From NCBI RefSeq assembly GCF_014905175.1, contig NC_057790.1, forward strand, positions 6,200,001 through 6,264,000: DNA of 64,000 bases, given 5' to 3'. The position numbers and the translations under genes are program-made. The notes beneath the pieces are model-generated. The model had not been told where the DNA came from. It worked only from the letters and a program-made list of their open reading frames with translations, and ran no database searches. The first letter of the stretch is position 1; each line of letters starts with the position of its first letter. Source of the stretch: Aphidius gifuensis. Its lineage: Eukaryota > Arthropoda > Insecta > Hymenoptera > Braconidae. This document shows positions 1-10,977 of the stretch, in pieces.

Positions 1-1779
1 TTAGATTTTTTGATTTCGGCAAATGAGATCGACCCTGCAGAGTGAAAAGTCGAAGTTTACTCTGACATGTTAGTATATAAAAGAATTTGGATTAGTAAAA
101 TAAAATTTGTTTGCTTATTTTATAACTTTTAAAAACAAAAATGATTAGGTTATTTTACTTCACAATCTCTTATAACTGTATCAAATTCTAACAATTTTTT
201 GTTTACCTGGTTTTGTTGATCCTTGAGAAACATATTCAGAGTTATCTATATTCCAGATTTACCTATTGAAATGGAATCAATCGACACATGGAAACGAGAA
301 AACATTTAGTTTAAAGACGCAGCTCAAGTAGATTCATTGATAAAAAAATTGAATTTAAAAATATTGTAAATAATTTTTAATACATTAAATTATTATTATA
401 CTGAATGAATTATTTTTAAAAAGATATTGAATTTATGCCCTATATTCCCTGAATTATTTGTTGTTATTAAAAAGGTTATTATTATTTTTATGGAATTTGA
501 ATTGTTTTATTAAAACATGGAAATTGAATGATGGCTTATAACAAATGATAGTTGGCGATGGACTACTGAAAAATACAGAGTTTGTGAATGAAATTATGTT
601 TCATTTCCATTCAACCAAATTGTTTCAATCTAACAATTTATCTCGAATTAAAATTTATGATGTTGAGGATCTTATCAGAAATGAATCGTCTTTATTTCAC
701 GTAATTTTTGGTCATTGATAGCCAATGATTATTTCATCCATGAATTTTTAGATTGAATTTAACAAAAATTTATTATTTTATAAATATAATTTCTAAATAT
801 GAATAACGTGAGTTATAAGTCCAAAATGATGTATTTAATTATTTGAATGTCACAACAATTTCATAGTGTTTGATTATTTAATATTAAAACAATGGTAAAG
901 TTTTGATTTTGTACTTAATGACGAAGGAAACCATATGGCATTAAATGTCCAGCATGTCCTTCAGCAATATTTGAACGTTTGTTCCAATTTAATCTTATGA
1001 TTGAACAATGGTTTTTTAAATTTTTCATTTAATTATCAAGGATTATTTGATTTGAAGTTGCATTCAATTGATTTTTCAATTCAATTGGAAAATTTTGATG
1101 AACTGTTATTGTCCTTTACAAATGTGGAATCGCATGCATAAAATAATGTGCTTTATTGAATGGAATGATTGCAGAAATAGGTGAAAAATTAGAGAAATTT
1201 ATTGTTTATATATGTTTTCATGAAAAAATAACTTGGATAAAAATAAAATTTTTTGTTTTTCAAAATTTTACTGCGTGTGAAAATTGAAAATATATTCAAT
1301 CATTGTTTTGTTTTTCTTTTGACATATCATGAGTGTCAATTTTCTAACTTTATTAATAAAATTAAATTCAGATAAAATTACTAGCAAACAATTTTAAAAA
1401 ATGTCGATTCCTTTGGAAAAAATTGAATCTATAATAATAGTAAAATACGTAAGACATTTTATTATTTTACTATTATTTATATAACAATATATTTTCTTAA
1501 AAAAAACAGTTATTGCTTTCATCCCAATTTACTATTCTAATGATTATTTATTATTTTAAAGGTGTGGTTACAAGTCCAATTATTCGATTTATTTTTTGCA
1601 TACTTACAGCAATGAAATTTTTTTATATCAACTCGAGAATTTTCATGCATTTTTCAATCAAAAACATTAATGCATGCTTCTACGAGTATAATAAATATGT
1701 ATGTCAATAATTTTTATGTTCACAGGTGACTACAACTATTATTTCGTACGAGGTATTATTGTTGCAGTTTCATAAATAA
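1..1779 (+). pseudogene. Decayed sugar-type gustatory receptor (copy A), 5' end outside window
   Basis: This is a remnant of the same gene family as the intact copies at 7052-9108 and 10978-13033. Recognisable pieces lie in order. Around 10-75 is a degraded WIDLQKKW-type segment. Around 205-235 is the VTGFVDLGE segment. Around 550-720 are the exon 6 remnants. At 1380-1530 is a further copy of the end of exon 4, its intron and the start of exon 5, which then jumps directly to exon 8 sequence at 1561-1640. The terminal exon 1726-1779 is intact and encodes the SYEVLLLQF signature. Frameshifts, stops and missing exons rule out a normal product. The repeated exon 4/5 piece suggests that two partial copies are fused here. 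Family membership is well supported; the exact boundaries of the decayed exons are not. Confidence 0.7.
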
Positions 1780-2310
1780 ATAAATTAAATTATTGATTTG
1801 ATAAAAATATTATAATGTTTTAAACTTGTATTGAATTTATTTTTGCGTGGTGTTTTGTGAAGTTTATGTTAGTATATGGACTTTCCGTCGATATTTCACT
1901 TTTTGTGTGTTGTATTTCATGTAAGTAATTTTATGAATTTTATGTAAGCTTATCAAAGTTTGTAAAATAAATATTAAAAATTCAAATTTTTAATTTAATT
2001 GCATATAAATTTAGCGACTGTTATAATTATTATCTGTATAATATCTAAAAATAAATAAAAATAGAAAAATTCAATTTCTAATTCAATCGTCAATAAATAT
2101 GGTTTTTTTTTTATGTTAATTTACCATTCAAACAAGTGAATTCTACTTTTTGTTTTATTTAAAAAACAATCACAGATTGAGCACGATTATCGAAACAGAA
2201 TGAAAATTATACTTTGAATATAATTGCAATCAAAAAAGTGATCATACACAACAACTAAAATAGTTCTGAATTTTATTAAATTATTTAAATTGAGTATTAT
2301 TATTTTATTT

Positions 2311-2767
2311 CCCAAGGAACAAAGAGAGTCAGTGAAAATCAATTTTTTGCTAGGCGCAGTATTTTATTACTTTGCATATGAAAATGATATGTTATTTATG
2401 ACTTGAGGTTAGAACTCAACTCATATCTCAATCTAACAATAGTGTTTGACATGAAACAATTGTTGACAATTTTCATTTCGCAAAAAAGAGGTATATATTG
2501 ATTTTTTTTCTTTGTCCTTAGTTACCAGTGTGTTCAATCGACACATTGTCAGTCAAGTGATGGCATTCAAGTAGACACTTGCTCAGAGTAGATTCATTGA
2601 AAAAACAAAATTTGGTTTCGACATTTTTAAATAATTTTTAATACTTATTATTAATTATTTAAACTGTTTGAACGAGTGTTATAGAAATTTTATTTGTACT
2701 TTGATAGAAATTTTACTTAATTAACTATAAGAAAAAAAAATTTTAAGTATACGTTAGAGAAAATTAA
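2311..2767 (+). repeat. Receptor-array upstream block, copy 1
   Basis: About 455 bases directly before the start codon of copy B are nearly repeated before copies C (from 6578) and D (from 10509). Shared landmarks are a CCAAGGAACAAAG-like start, a run reading CTCAATCTAACAATAGTGTT, a CAATCGACACATTGTCAG segment and AGTAGATTCATT. The block is non-coding in all three copies. It probably holds the promoter and 5' UTR of each receptor gene, but it is also simply part of the tandem duplication unit, so function is inferred. Confidence 0.6.
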
Positions 2768-5273
2768 ATGACCAAGATGTCAAGTGAACCGTTTGAAATT
2801 GTAATCCACGAAACTGAGAATGATGGAAATTCAAATACTTTGCATTTTCCACAAAGAACTCGTACAGTAGTCAATGATACTTCATGGATCATTCAGCCAA
2901 GTGCATTGTCTGTTAAACAGACATTACCTAGAAAAAAAACACAGAAAAACTGTTTGGTTATTTTATTAAAATAATTATTAAATATCAAAATTTAATTTGA
3001 GTAATAAATAATTTGTTTATTTATTCATTCAGCTATCGGGCCCATTATTACAATTGGACAGTATTTTGGAATTTTTGCAATGGACGGTGTCAACAATCCA
3101 ACTCCAGAAATGATGACCTTTAAAATGAAATCCTTGAGGACAATTTATTCATGTGGAATATCGTTGAATATTTTGATTTTATTATATTGCAATGTGCTTC
3201 AAATTTTCAATGAAAAAAAAGGTAATCATCAACCAACTTATATTGAGAATATTTAATTTTTTTTTCGAATAATTGCAGCAATTTCATCATCTTTTATTTC
3301 ATTCGGTATTTCCATTGGATTTTCATTCTTGATACAAGTTACATTTATTTGCTCATCACGAATGTGGATAGACCTTCAAAAAAAGTGGAAAAAAGTAGAA
3401 GAGACTCTAGAGATGTTCGTAAATAATATAATGAGACTCTTGCTATGTTTGGCTTTTAAAAAAATCATTTGCAGGTTTTCAAAAATTCTCACACAAATCA
3501 AAAAAATCCAAAATTAATTTTACAAGTCACTGGTTTTTTGAACTGGAGAATCATACTGAGGCCAGCAATATTCAGAAATTGGTTAATAAAATATGGACAA
3601 CTCATTGTCTTTTCTCAAACATTGAGGAGTAATGACACATACAACTGGTAAATTTTCTCATAACCTGTATAAATGTCGTAAATTCGTATTGAATTATATA
3701 ATTATTAAATATTATTTGTATTATAATTGATGAATTTTGTTTTTCTGATAAGACAATTGGCTAGCCATTTTGGGAATTTATGCTTTCGGTTGTTTTGCCA
3801 TTGTTTCTTTCATTAGAACGTTTGCGAATATTTTCATAATTTTTGTAAGTATTGATACAATATATACAGTTGGTTCTTTTAACTCAACGAAAAGAGCCAT
3901 TTCAATAAATATTAATGTAAATCTTATATTTGCCATATCAAAAATGATAACAGGTGGCGATTGGACTTACTGAAAGATACAAAGCTATGAATGAACATGT
4001 TTCTGATTTGATTAAATCAAATTGTCAACCAATCAATTGGTCTTGTTTCAAAATACATTATGAAATGTTGAGTGATCTTGTCAGAGAAACAGATCGTGTT
4101 ATTTCACCGCTCATTCTTTTATTCATTGGTAGTAATATTTATTTCATCTGTATTTACCTTTTGGGTGGACTAATGTAAGAATTTTATTATCTTATAAATT
4201 AATACTTTTCAAACATTGACAATTGTGTGTTTTGCAGCCCAAAACAAGACGGAATATTGAATGCCATACACTTTTTTGGAGCGTTTGGATTTTTGGTTAT
4301 TAAAACAATTGCAGTTATTCTATTTGCAGCCAGAATTAACGACGAGAGTAAAAAACCAATTTTATTACTTTCAAAGTGTCCAGTACAAGGTCCTTTATTC
4401 GAAGTAAATTCATATTTTTAACGTTTGTTAAATTTTCTTTAATTTCTATAATAATAATATTCTTCCTTTTAAAGCCTCAGTGGTTACAACTTCAATTATC
4501 GATTGACGAAGTTGCACTCACAGCAATGAATTTTTTTTCAATCACTCGAAAATTTCTGATAACGGTATTGTGTAATTTTTATTAAACGCGTCGACATGAA
4601 CCTACGTAAAAAAATAATATCGCTTTACATATTAATTTAAACAGATAATATATGAAACAGGTATAGAATATATATAAAATATTATTTATATATGTTTACC
4701 TTAAAAATAATAATAAACTTTTGATGAAAAATAGAATTTTTTTTGTTTTTTCTTGAAAATTTTTGTTTTGCGATTTTGAAAAATTGCGAAAATATAATTA
4801 ATCAAGCTCTTAATTTTTCTCTTTTTGACATATATATTCTTCAATTTATTTCAAAATCAACGTCATATAAATATATATTTAAACAATTCCAAAAAAGTCA
4901 GAGGTTGAAAATTTTAATGTAAAAATAAGGAAAATTAAGAATTTTATTGATTTTACTTTTTCAGTGTTAAATAGATTTTCCGAAAGAGAAAACACTATAT
5001 TTTTCATCAAAAACTTAGAATGGTTTATTATCATTTTTCAGGTGTGCATATATAAATAATAAATATACTCTATTTTATTTTTTCCATATCTTTTCTAGCT
5101 GTCGAAATTGATATGTAAATAAGATATAATTTTTCTACGTGGTGCATCCTTGAACAAGCTGTAAAAAAACAAAAATAAATAAAACATAAAACACTCGTCA
5201 ATAATTCTTATGTTTACAGGTGACTACAACTATTATTTCGTACGAGGTATTATTGTTGCAGTTTCATAAATAA
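2768..5273 (+). pseudogene. Sugar-type gustatory receptor copy B, probably inactivated
   Basis: The exons parallel copy C: 2768-2956, 3033-3221, 3279-3414, 3475-3647, 3753-3844, 3954-4174, 4238-4403, 4475-4564, 5220-5273. Several exons are still well preserved, including the VSDLIKSNCQPINW exon and the terminal SYEVLLLQF exon. Two lesions argue against a full product. The usual exon 2 acceptor and the first eight or so codons (NNAHSFHS in copy C) are deleted, so the remaining acceptor does not match the phase of the normal donor. In exon 4 the reading frame expected from exon 3 meets a TAA after about 14 codons; the frame that keeps the VTGF motif then ends out of phase with exon 5, creating a TGA across the junction. 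A weak alternative donor (GTTTGG at 2952) could rescue exon 1-2 but not exon 4. A very recent pseudogene is the best reading. Confidence 0.65.
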
Positions 5274-5736
5274 ATAAAATAAAATTATTAAATTGATAAA
5301 AATATTGCAATGTTTTAAACTTGTATTGAATTTTTTTTTTGCGTGGTATTTTGTGAAATTCATGTAAGTATATGGAAATTTTGGAAAAAAAAAAAATGCC
5401 GAATTGAGATGTTTCAAACTTCCGTCGATGTTTCACTTTTTGTGTGTTGTATTTCATGTAAGTAATTTTATTAATTTTATGTAAATTTGTCAAAGTTTGT
5501 GAATAAAAATAAAAAAAAAATTTCTAATTTAATTGTGAATAAATATCGTTTTTTTTTATAATAAAATTTACCATACCAAAAACCAATGAATTTTACTTTT
5601 TGTTTTCTTCAAGAAACAATAACTCATTAAACTCGATCATCGAAACGGAATAAAAATTATACTTTGAATATGATTGCAATTAAAAAGTAATCATACATAA
5701 AAACTAAAATAGTTCTGAATTTTATTGAATTATTTA

Positions 5737-6540
5737 AAAATTAAGAATTATTGATTATACTTTTACAATTTTTTTATAATTTTAAATAATAGATTTTCCG
5801 AAAGAAAAAACACTATATTTTTCATCAAAAACTTAAAATGGTTTATTATCATTTTCTAGGTGAACATATATAAATAATAAATATATTTTATTTTATTTTT
5901 TCATATTTTTTCTAGCTGTCGAAATTGATATGTAAATAAGATATAATTTTTCTACGTGGTGCATCCTTGAACAAGCTGTAAAAAAAAAAAAGTAAATAAA
6001 ACATAAAACCCTTATTTATAATTCTTATGTTCACAGGTGACTACAACTATTATTTTGTACGAGGTATTATTGTTGCAGTTTCATAAATAAATAAATTAAA
6101 TTATTGATTTGATAAAAATATTGCAATCTTTGAAACTTATATTGAATTTTTTTTTTGCGTCGTATTTTGTGAAATTCATGTAAGTATATGGAAATTTTGG
6201 AAAAAAAAAAAATGCCGAATTGAGATGTTTCAAACTTCCGTCGATGTTTCACTTTTTGTGTGTTGTATTTCATGTAAGTGATTTTATGAATTTTATGTAA
6301 GCTTGTCAAAGTTTGTGAACAAAAATAAATAAATAAAATCTTATTTAATTGTGAATAAATATCGTTTTTTTATAATAATTTACCATACCCAAAACCAATA
6401 AATTCTACTTTCAGTTTTCTTCAAGAAACAACAACTCGTTAAACTCGATCATCGAAACGGAATAAAAATTATACTTTGAATATGATTGCAATGAAAAAGT
6501 AATTATACACAACAACTAAAATAGTTCTGAATTTCATTGA
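5737..6540 (+). pseudogene. Solo 3' end of a lost receptor copy (terminal exon 6037-6090)
   Basis: From about 5740 the sequence matches the last intron of copy B (from about 4930), then a terminal exon at 6037-6090 with a good CAG acceptor and a TAA stop, then the usual 3' flank. No exons 1-8 precede it. The peptide differs from copy B by one residue (TTG for TCG, giving Leu for Ser before the Tyr of the signature). It could serve as an alternative last exon of copy B, but the junction of a preceding 3' flank directly to intron sequence points to a deleted gene body. Confidence 0.6.
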
Positions 6541-6577
6541 ATTATTTAAATTGAGTATTATTATTTTATTTTATTTT

Positions 6578-7051
6578 CCAAGGGACAAAGCGAGTCAGTG
6601 ATAATCAATTTTTTGCTAGGTGCTGTATTTTATTACTTTGCATATGAAAATGATATGTTATTTATGACTTGAGGTTAAAACTCAACTCATATCTCAATCT
6701 AACAATAGTGTTCGACATGAAACAATTGTTGACAATTGCATTGACAATTTTCATTTCGCAAAAAGAGGTATATATATTGATTTTTTTTCTTTGTCCTTAG
6801 TTACCACTGTGGTCAATCGACACATTGTCAGTCAAGTGATGGCATTCAAGTAGACACTTGCTCAGAGTAGATTCATTGAAAAAACAAAATTTGGTTTCGA
6901 AATTTTTAAATAATTTTTGATACTTATTATTAATTATTTAAACTGTTTGAACAAGTGTTATAGAAATTTAATTTGTACTTTCATCGAAATTTTACTGAAA
7001 TTAACTATAAGAAAAAAAACATTTTGAGTAAACATTGATTTAAACATTAAG
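6578..7051 (+). repeat. Receptor-array upstream block, copy 2
   Basis: This is the counterpart of 2311-2767, ending at the start codon of intact copy C. It differs mainly by small indels and an extra ACAATTGCATTG segment near 6735. It is the candidate promoter and 5' UTR of copy C. Confidence 0.6.
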
Positions 7052-9108
7052 ATGTCAAGTGAACCGTTTGAAATTGTAATCCACGAAACTGAGAATGATG
7101 GAATTTCAAATACTTTTCATTTTCCACAACGAACTCGTACAGTAGTCAATGATACTTCATGGATCATTCAGCCAAGTGCATTGTCTGTTAATCAGACATC
7201 AGCTAGAAATAAATTGCACAGAAACTATTCGGTTATTTTATTAAAATAACTGATAATAATTATTAAATATCAAAATTTGATTTGAGTATAATGAATAATT
7301 TTTTGTTTGTTTTTTCATTTGGTTTTCACAGAACAATGCTCATAGTTTTCATTCAGCTATCGGGCCCATTATTACAATTGGACAGTATTTTGGAATTTTT
7401 GCAATGGACGGTGTCAACAATCCAAATCCAGAAATGATGACCTTCAAAATGAAATCGTGGAGGACAATTTATTCTTGTGCAGTATCGTTGAATATTTTAA
7501 TTGTACTATATGGCATTGTGTTTCACATTATCAAGGCATCCATTAATCAAAATAAAGGTAAGCATCAATCATCATATTGATATATTGAGTAACTTTTGAA
7601 TTTTTCTTTATGACTGCAGAGGTATCGTCGCCTTTGACTGATTTTGGCATTTTTATTGGATTTTCATTCTTGATGCATGTTACATTTTTTTGCTCTTCAC
7701 AAATGTGGATAGACCTGCAGAAAAAGTGGAAAAAAGTAGAAGAAATGCTGGACATGTTCGTATATAAAATAATTTAGATTAAAAGATAAAAATTCTTGTT
7801 TTGTTTATTAATAAATTTAAAAAAAAAAAAATCATTTGAAGGTTTTATCAACAATCTCCACAACTGCGTGTCAAATTTAAAATAATTTTTGCTGTCACTG
7901 GTTTTGTTGATCTCGGAGAACATATCATGGTTGTCATATTCAGAGCTGACATTGGAAATGGAATAATAAATTATTTCAAATTCAGAGGAAAATTACTAGC
8001 TGAACCATTTTTAGGAAGCAATGTCGATTCCTTTGGTAAAAAAAATTGAATCTTAAAATAGTAAAATAACGTATTTTACATGTTAATCATTATTATCAAC
8101 TATTATTTGTAACAATGAATATTTTCTTTTTTTAAAAAAGACAATTATTGGCTTGGCATCCTCGGAATTTATGCCCAAATTATTCCCATCATTGCTTTTT
8201 TTATTAAAAGCTTTACAAACGTTATTATTATTTTTGTAAGTAAATTTTGTATACATAATTCAGTTGACTTGTTTATCATGTAAAAATATATAGTTATATG
8301 CTTGCTATAATATAATGACAGTTGGCAATTGGACTCACTGAAATGTACAAAGCTGTGAATGAACATGTTTCTGATTTGATTAAATCAAATTGTCAACCAA
8401 TCAATTGGTCTCGACTCAAAATACATTATGAAATGTTGAGTGATCTTGTCAGAGAAACAGATCGTGTTATTTCACCGCTCATTTTATTATCCATTGGTAG
8501 TCATATTTATTTCATCTGTATTTACCTTTTGGGTGGACTAATGTAAGAATTTTATTATTTTATAAATTAATACTTTTCAAACATTGACAATTGTGTGTTT
8601 TGCAGCCCAAAACAAGACGGAATATTGAATGCCATACATTTTTTTGGAGGATTTGTAATATTGGTTATCAAAACAATTGCAGTTATTTTATTTGTAGCCA
8701 GAATTAATGACGAGAGTAAAAAACCCATATTACTACTTTCAAAATGTTCAGTACAAGGTCCAAAATTTGAAGTAAATTAATATTTTTAACATTCATTATT
8801 TATAAATTTTTTAAATTTTATTTCATACTAATGATGATAATATATTTTTTATTTTAAAGCCCCAGTGGTTACAAGTCCAATTATCGATTGACAAAGTTGC
8901 ACTTACAGCAATGAAATTTTTTTATATCACTCGAAAATTCCTGATAACGGTAAGATATGGTTTTCAATGACGGAGACATTAATGCATGCTTCTACGAGTA
9001 GTGAAAAAAATACAGTATAATAAATATGTATGTCAATAATTTTTATGTTCACAGGTGACTACAACTATTATTTCGTACGAGGTATTATTGTTGCAGTTTC
9101 ATAAATGA
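7052..9108 (+). CDS. Gustatory receptor, sugar-receptor (Gr5a/Gr64) type, copy C
   Basis: Exons 7052-7231, 7332-7557, 7620-7755, 7842-8035, 8141-8235, 8322-8542, 8606-8771, 8860-8949 and 9055-9108 join in phase to 453 aa, a normal length for an insect Gr. Predicted membrane segments lie near residues 65-84, 102-127, 144-167, 194-216, 247-277, 327-348 and 360-385, giving the seven-pass, inverted topology of this ligand-gated cation channel family. Sugar-clade features seen are FHSAIGPIITIGQYFG in TM1, the WIDLQKKWKKVEE loop, VDLGEH in TM4, and the C-terminal SYEVLLLQF (residues 443-451), a form of the Gr TYxxxxxQF motif. The exon 3 donor used to keep phase (GTTCGT at 7756) is weak; all other sites are ordinary. 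The role, sensing of sugars in honeydew, nectar or host cues by gustatory neurons, is inferred from the family. Confidence 0.8.
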
Positions 9109-9559
9109 ATTAATTCAATTATTGTATTAACAAAAATATTACAATGTTTTAAACTTGTATTAAATTTATTTTTGCGTGGTGTTTTGTGAAGTTTATGTTA
9201 GTATATGGACTTACCGTCGATGTTTCACTTTTTGTGTGTTGTATTTCATGTAAGTAATTTTATGAATTTTATGTAAGCTTATCAAAGTTTGTAAATTAAA
9301 AATAAAAAAATTAAATTTCTAATTCAATCGTCAATAAATATGGTTTTTTTTTTATGTTAATTTACCATTCAAACCAGTGAATTCTACTTTTTGTTGTCTT
9401 CAAAAAACAATAACAGATTGAGCACGATTATCGAAACAGAATAAAAATCATACTTTGAATATAATTGCAATTAAAAAAGTGAACATACATGACAACTAAA
9501 ATAGTTCTGAATTTTATTGAATTATTTGAATTAAGTATATTATTATTTTTTTTTATTTC

Positions 9560-10014
9560 CCCAGGAACAAAGCGAGTCACTGAAAATCAATTTTTGTTAG
9601 GTTCTGTATTTCATTACTTATAAAATATAAAATATAAATCCTTACTTGTAAAAATAAGGAAAATTAAGAATTTTATTGATTATACTTTTACAATTTTTTT
9701 TTAATTTCAAATAATAGATTTTCCGAAAGAAAAAACACTATATTTTTCATCAAAAACTTAAAATGGTTTATTATCATTTTCTAGGTGAACATATATAAAT
9801 AATAAATATATTTTATTTTATTTTTTCATATTTTTTCTAGCTGTCGAAATTGATATGTAAACAAGATATAATTTTTCTACGTGGTGCATCCTTGAACAAG
9901 CTGTAAAAAACAAAAATAAATAAAACATAAAACACTCGTCAATAACTCTTATGTTTACAGGTGACTACAACTATTATTTCGTACGAGGTATTATTGTTGC
10001 AGTTTCATAAATAA
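9560..10014 (+). pseudogene. Second solo 3' end of a lost receptor copy (terminal exon 9961-10014)
   Basis: After the 3' flank of copy C there is only the first 60 or so bases of an upstream block (about 9560-9620). The sequence then switches near 9640 into receptor last-intron sequence, matching copy B from about 4920, and reaches a perfect terminal exon at 9961-10014 with a CAG acceptor. Exons 1-8 are absent. The chimera of truncated promoter block and last intron records an internal deletion of a whole receptor body. It may be usable as an alternative last exon of copy C. Confidence 0.6.
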
Positions 10015-10508
10015 ATAAAATAAAATTATTAAATTGATAAAAATATTGCAATGTTTTAAACTTGTATTGAATTTTTTTTTTGCGTGGTATTTTGTGAAAT
10101 TCATGTAAGTATATGGAAGTTTTGGAAAAAAAAAAAATGCCGAATTGAGATGTTTCAAACTTCCGTCGATGTTTCACTTTTTGTGTGTTGTATTTCATGT
10201 AAATAATTTTATGAATTTTATGTAAGCTTGTCAAAGTTTGTGAATAAAAATAAAAAAAAAAAAAATTTCTAATTTAACTGTGAATAAATATCGTTTTTTT
10301 TATAATAATTTACCATACCAAAAACCAACGAATTCTGCTTTTTGTTTTGTTGAAAAAACAATAACTCATTAAACTCAATCATCGAAACAGAATAAAAATT
10401 ATAGTTTGAATATAATTGCAATTAAAAAAGTAATCATAAATAACAACTAAAATAGTTCTGAATTTCATTGAATTATTTGAATTAAGTATTATTATTTTAT
10501 TTTATTTT

Positions 10509-10977
10509 CCAAGGAACAAAGGGAGTCACTGAAAATCAATTTTTTGCTAGGTGCTGTATTTCATTACTTTGCATATGAAAATGATATGTTATTTATGACT
10601 TGAGGTCGAAACTCAACGCATATCTCAATCTAACAATAGTGTTAGACATGAAACCATTGTTGACAATTGCATCGACAATTTTCATTTCGCAGAAAAATAG
10701 GTATATATTGATCTTTTTTTTTTTGTCCTTAGTTACCACTGTGTTCAATCGACACATTGTCAGTCAAGTGATGGCATTCAAGTAGACACTTGCTCAGAGT
10801 AGATTCATTAAAAAGACAAAAATTAGTTTCGAAATTTTTAAATAATTTTTGATACTTATTATTGATTATTTAAACTGTTTGAACAAGTGTTATAGAAACT
10901 CAATCTGTTTGATAAACATTTTACTGAGTTAATTAAGAAAATAAAATATTGTATATATATACATTAAAGAAAATTAA
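10509..10977 (+). repeat. Receptor-array upstream block, copy 3
   Basis: This is the third full copy of the block seen at 2311-2767 and 6578-7051, ending at the start of intact copy D. Candidate promoter and 5' UTR. Confidence 0.6.

Noticed and set aside
5233..10234. Three near-identical minus-strand ORFs (5233-5493, 6067-6309, 9974-10234)
   Set aside because: They lie antisense to the duplicated receptor terminal exons and 3' flanks. Their similarity is explained by the tandem duplication, and copies at 1726-1950 and 12980-13230 do not keep the frame.
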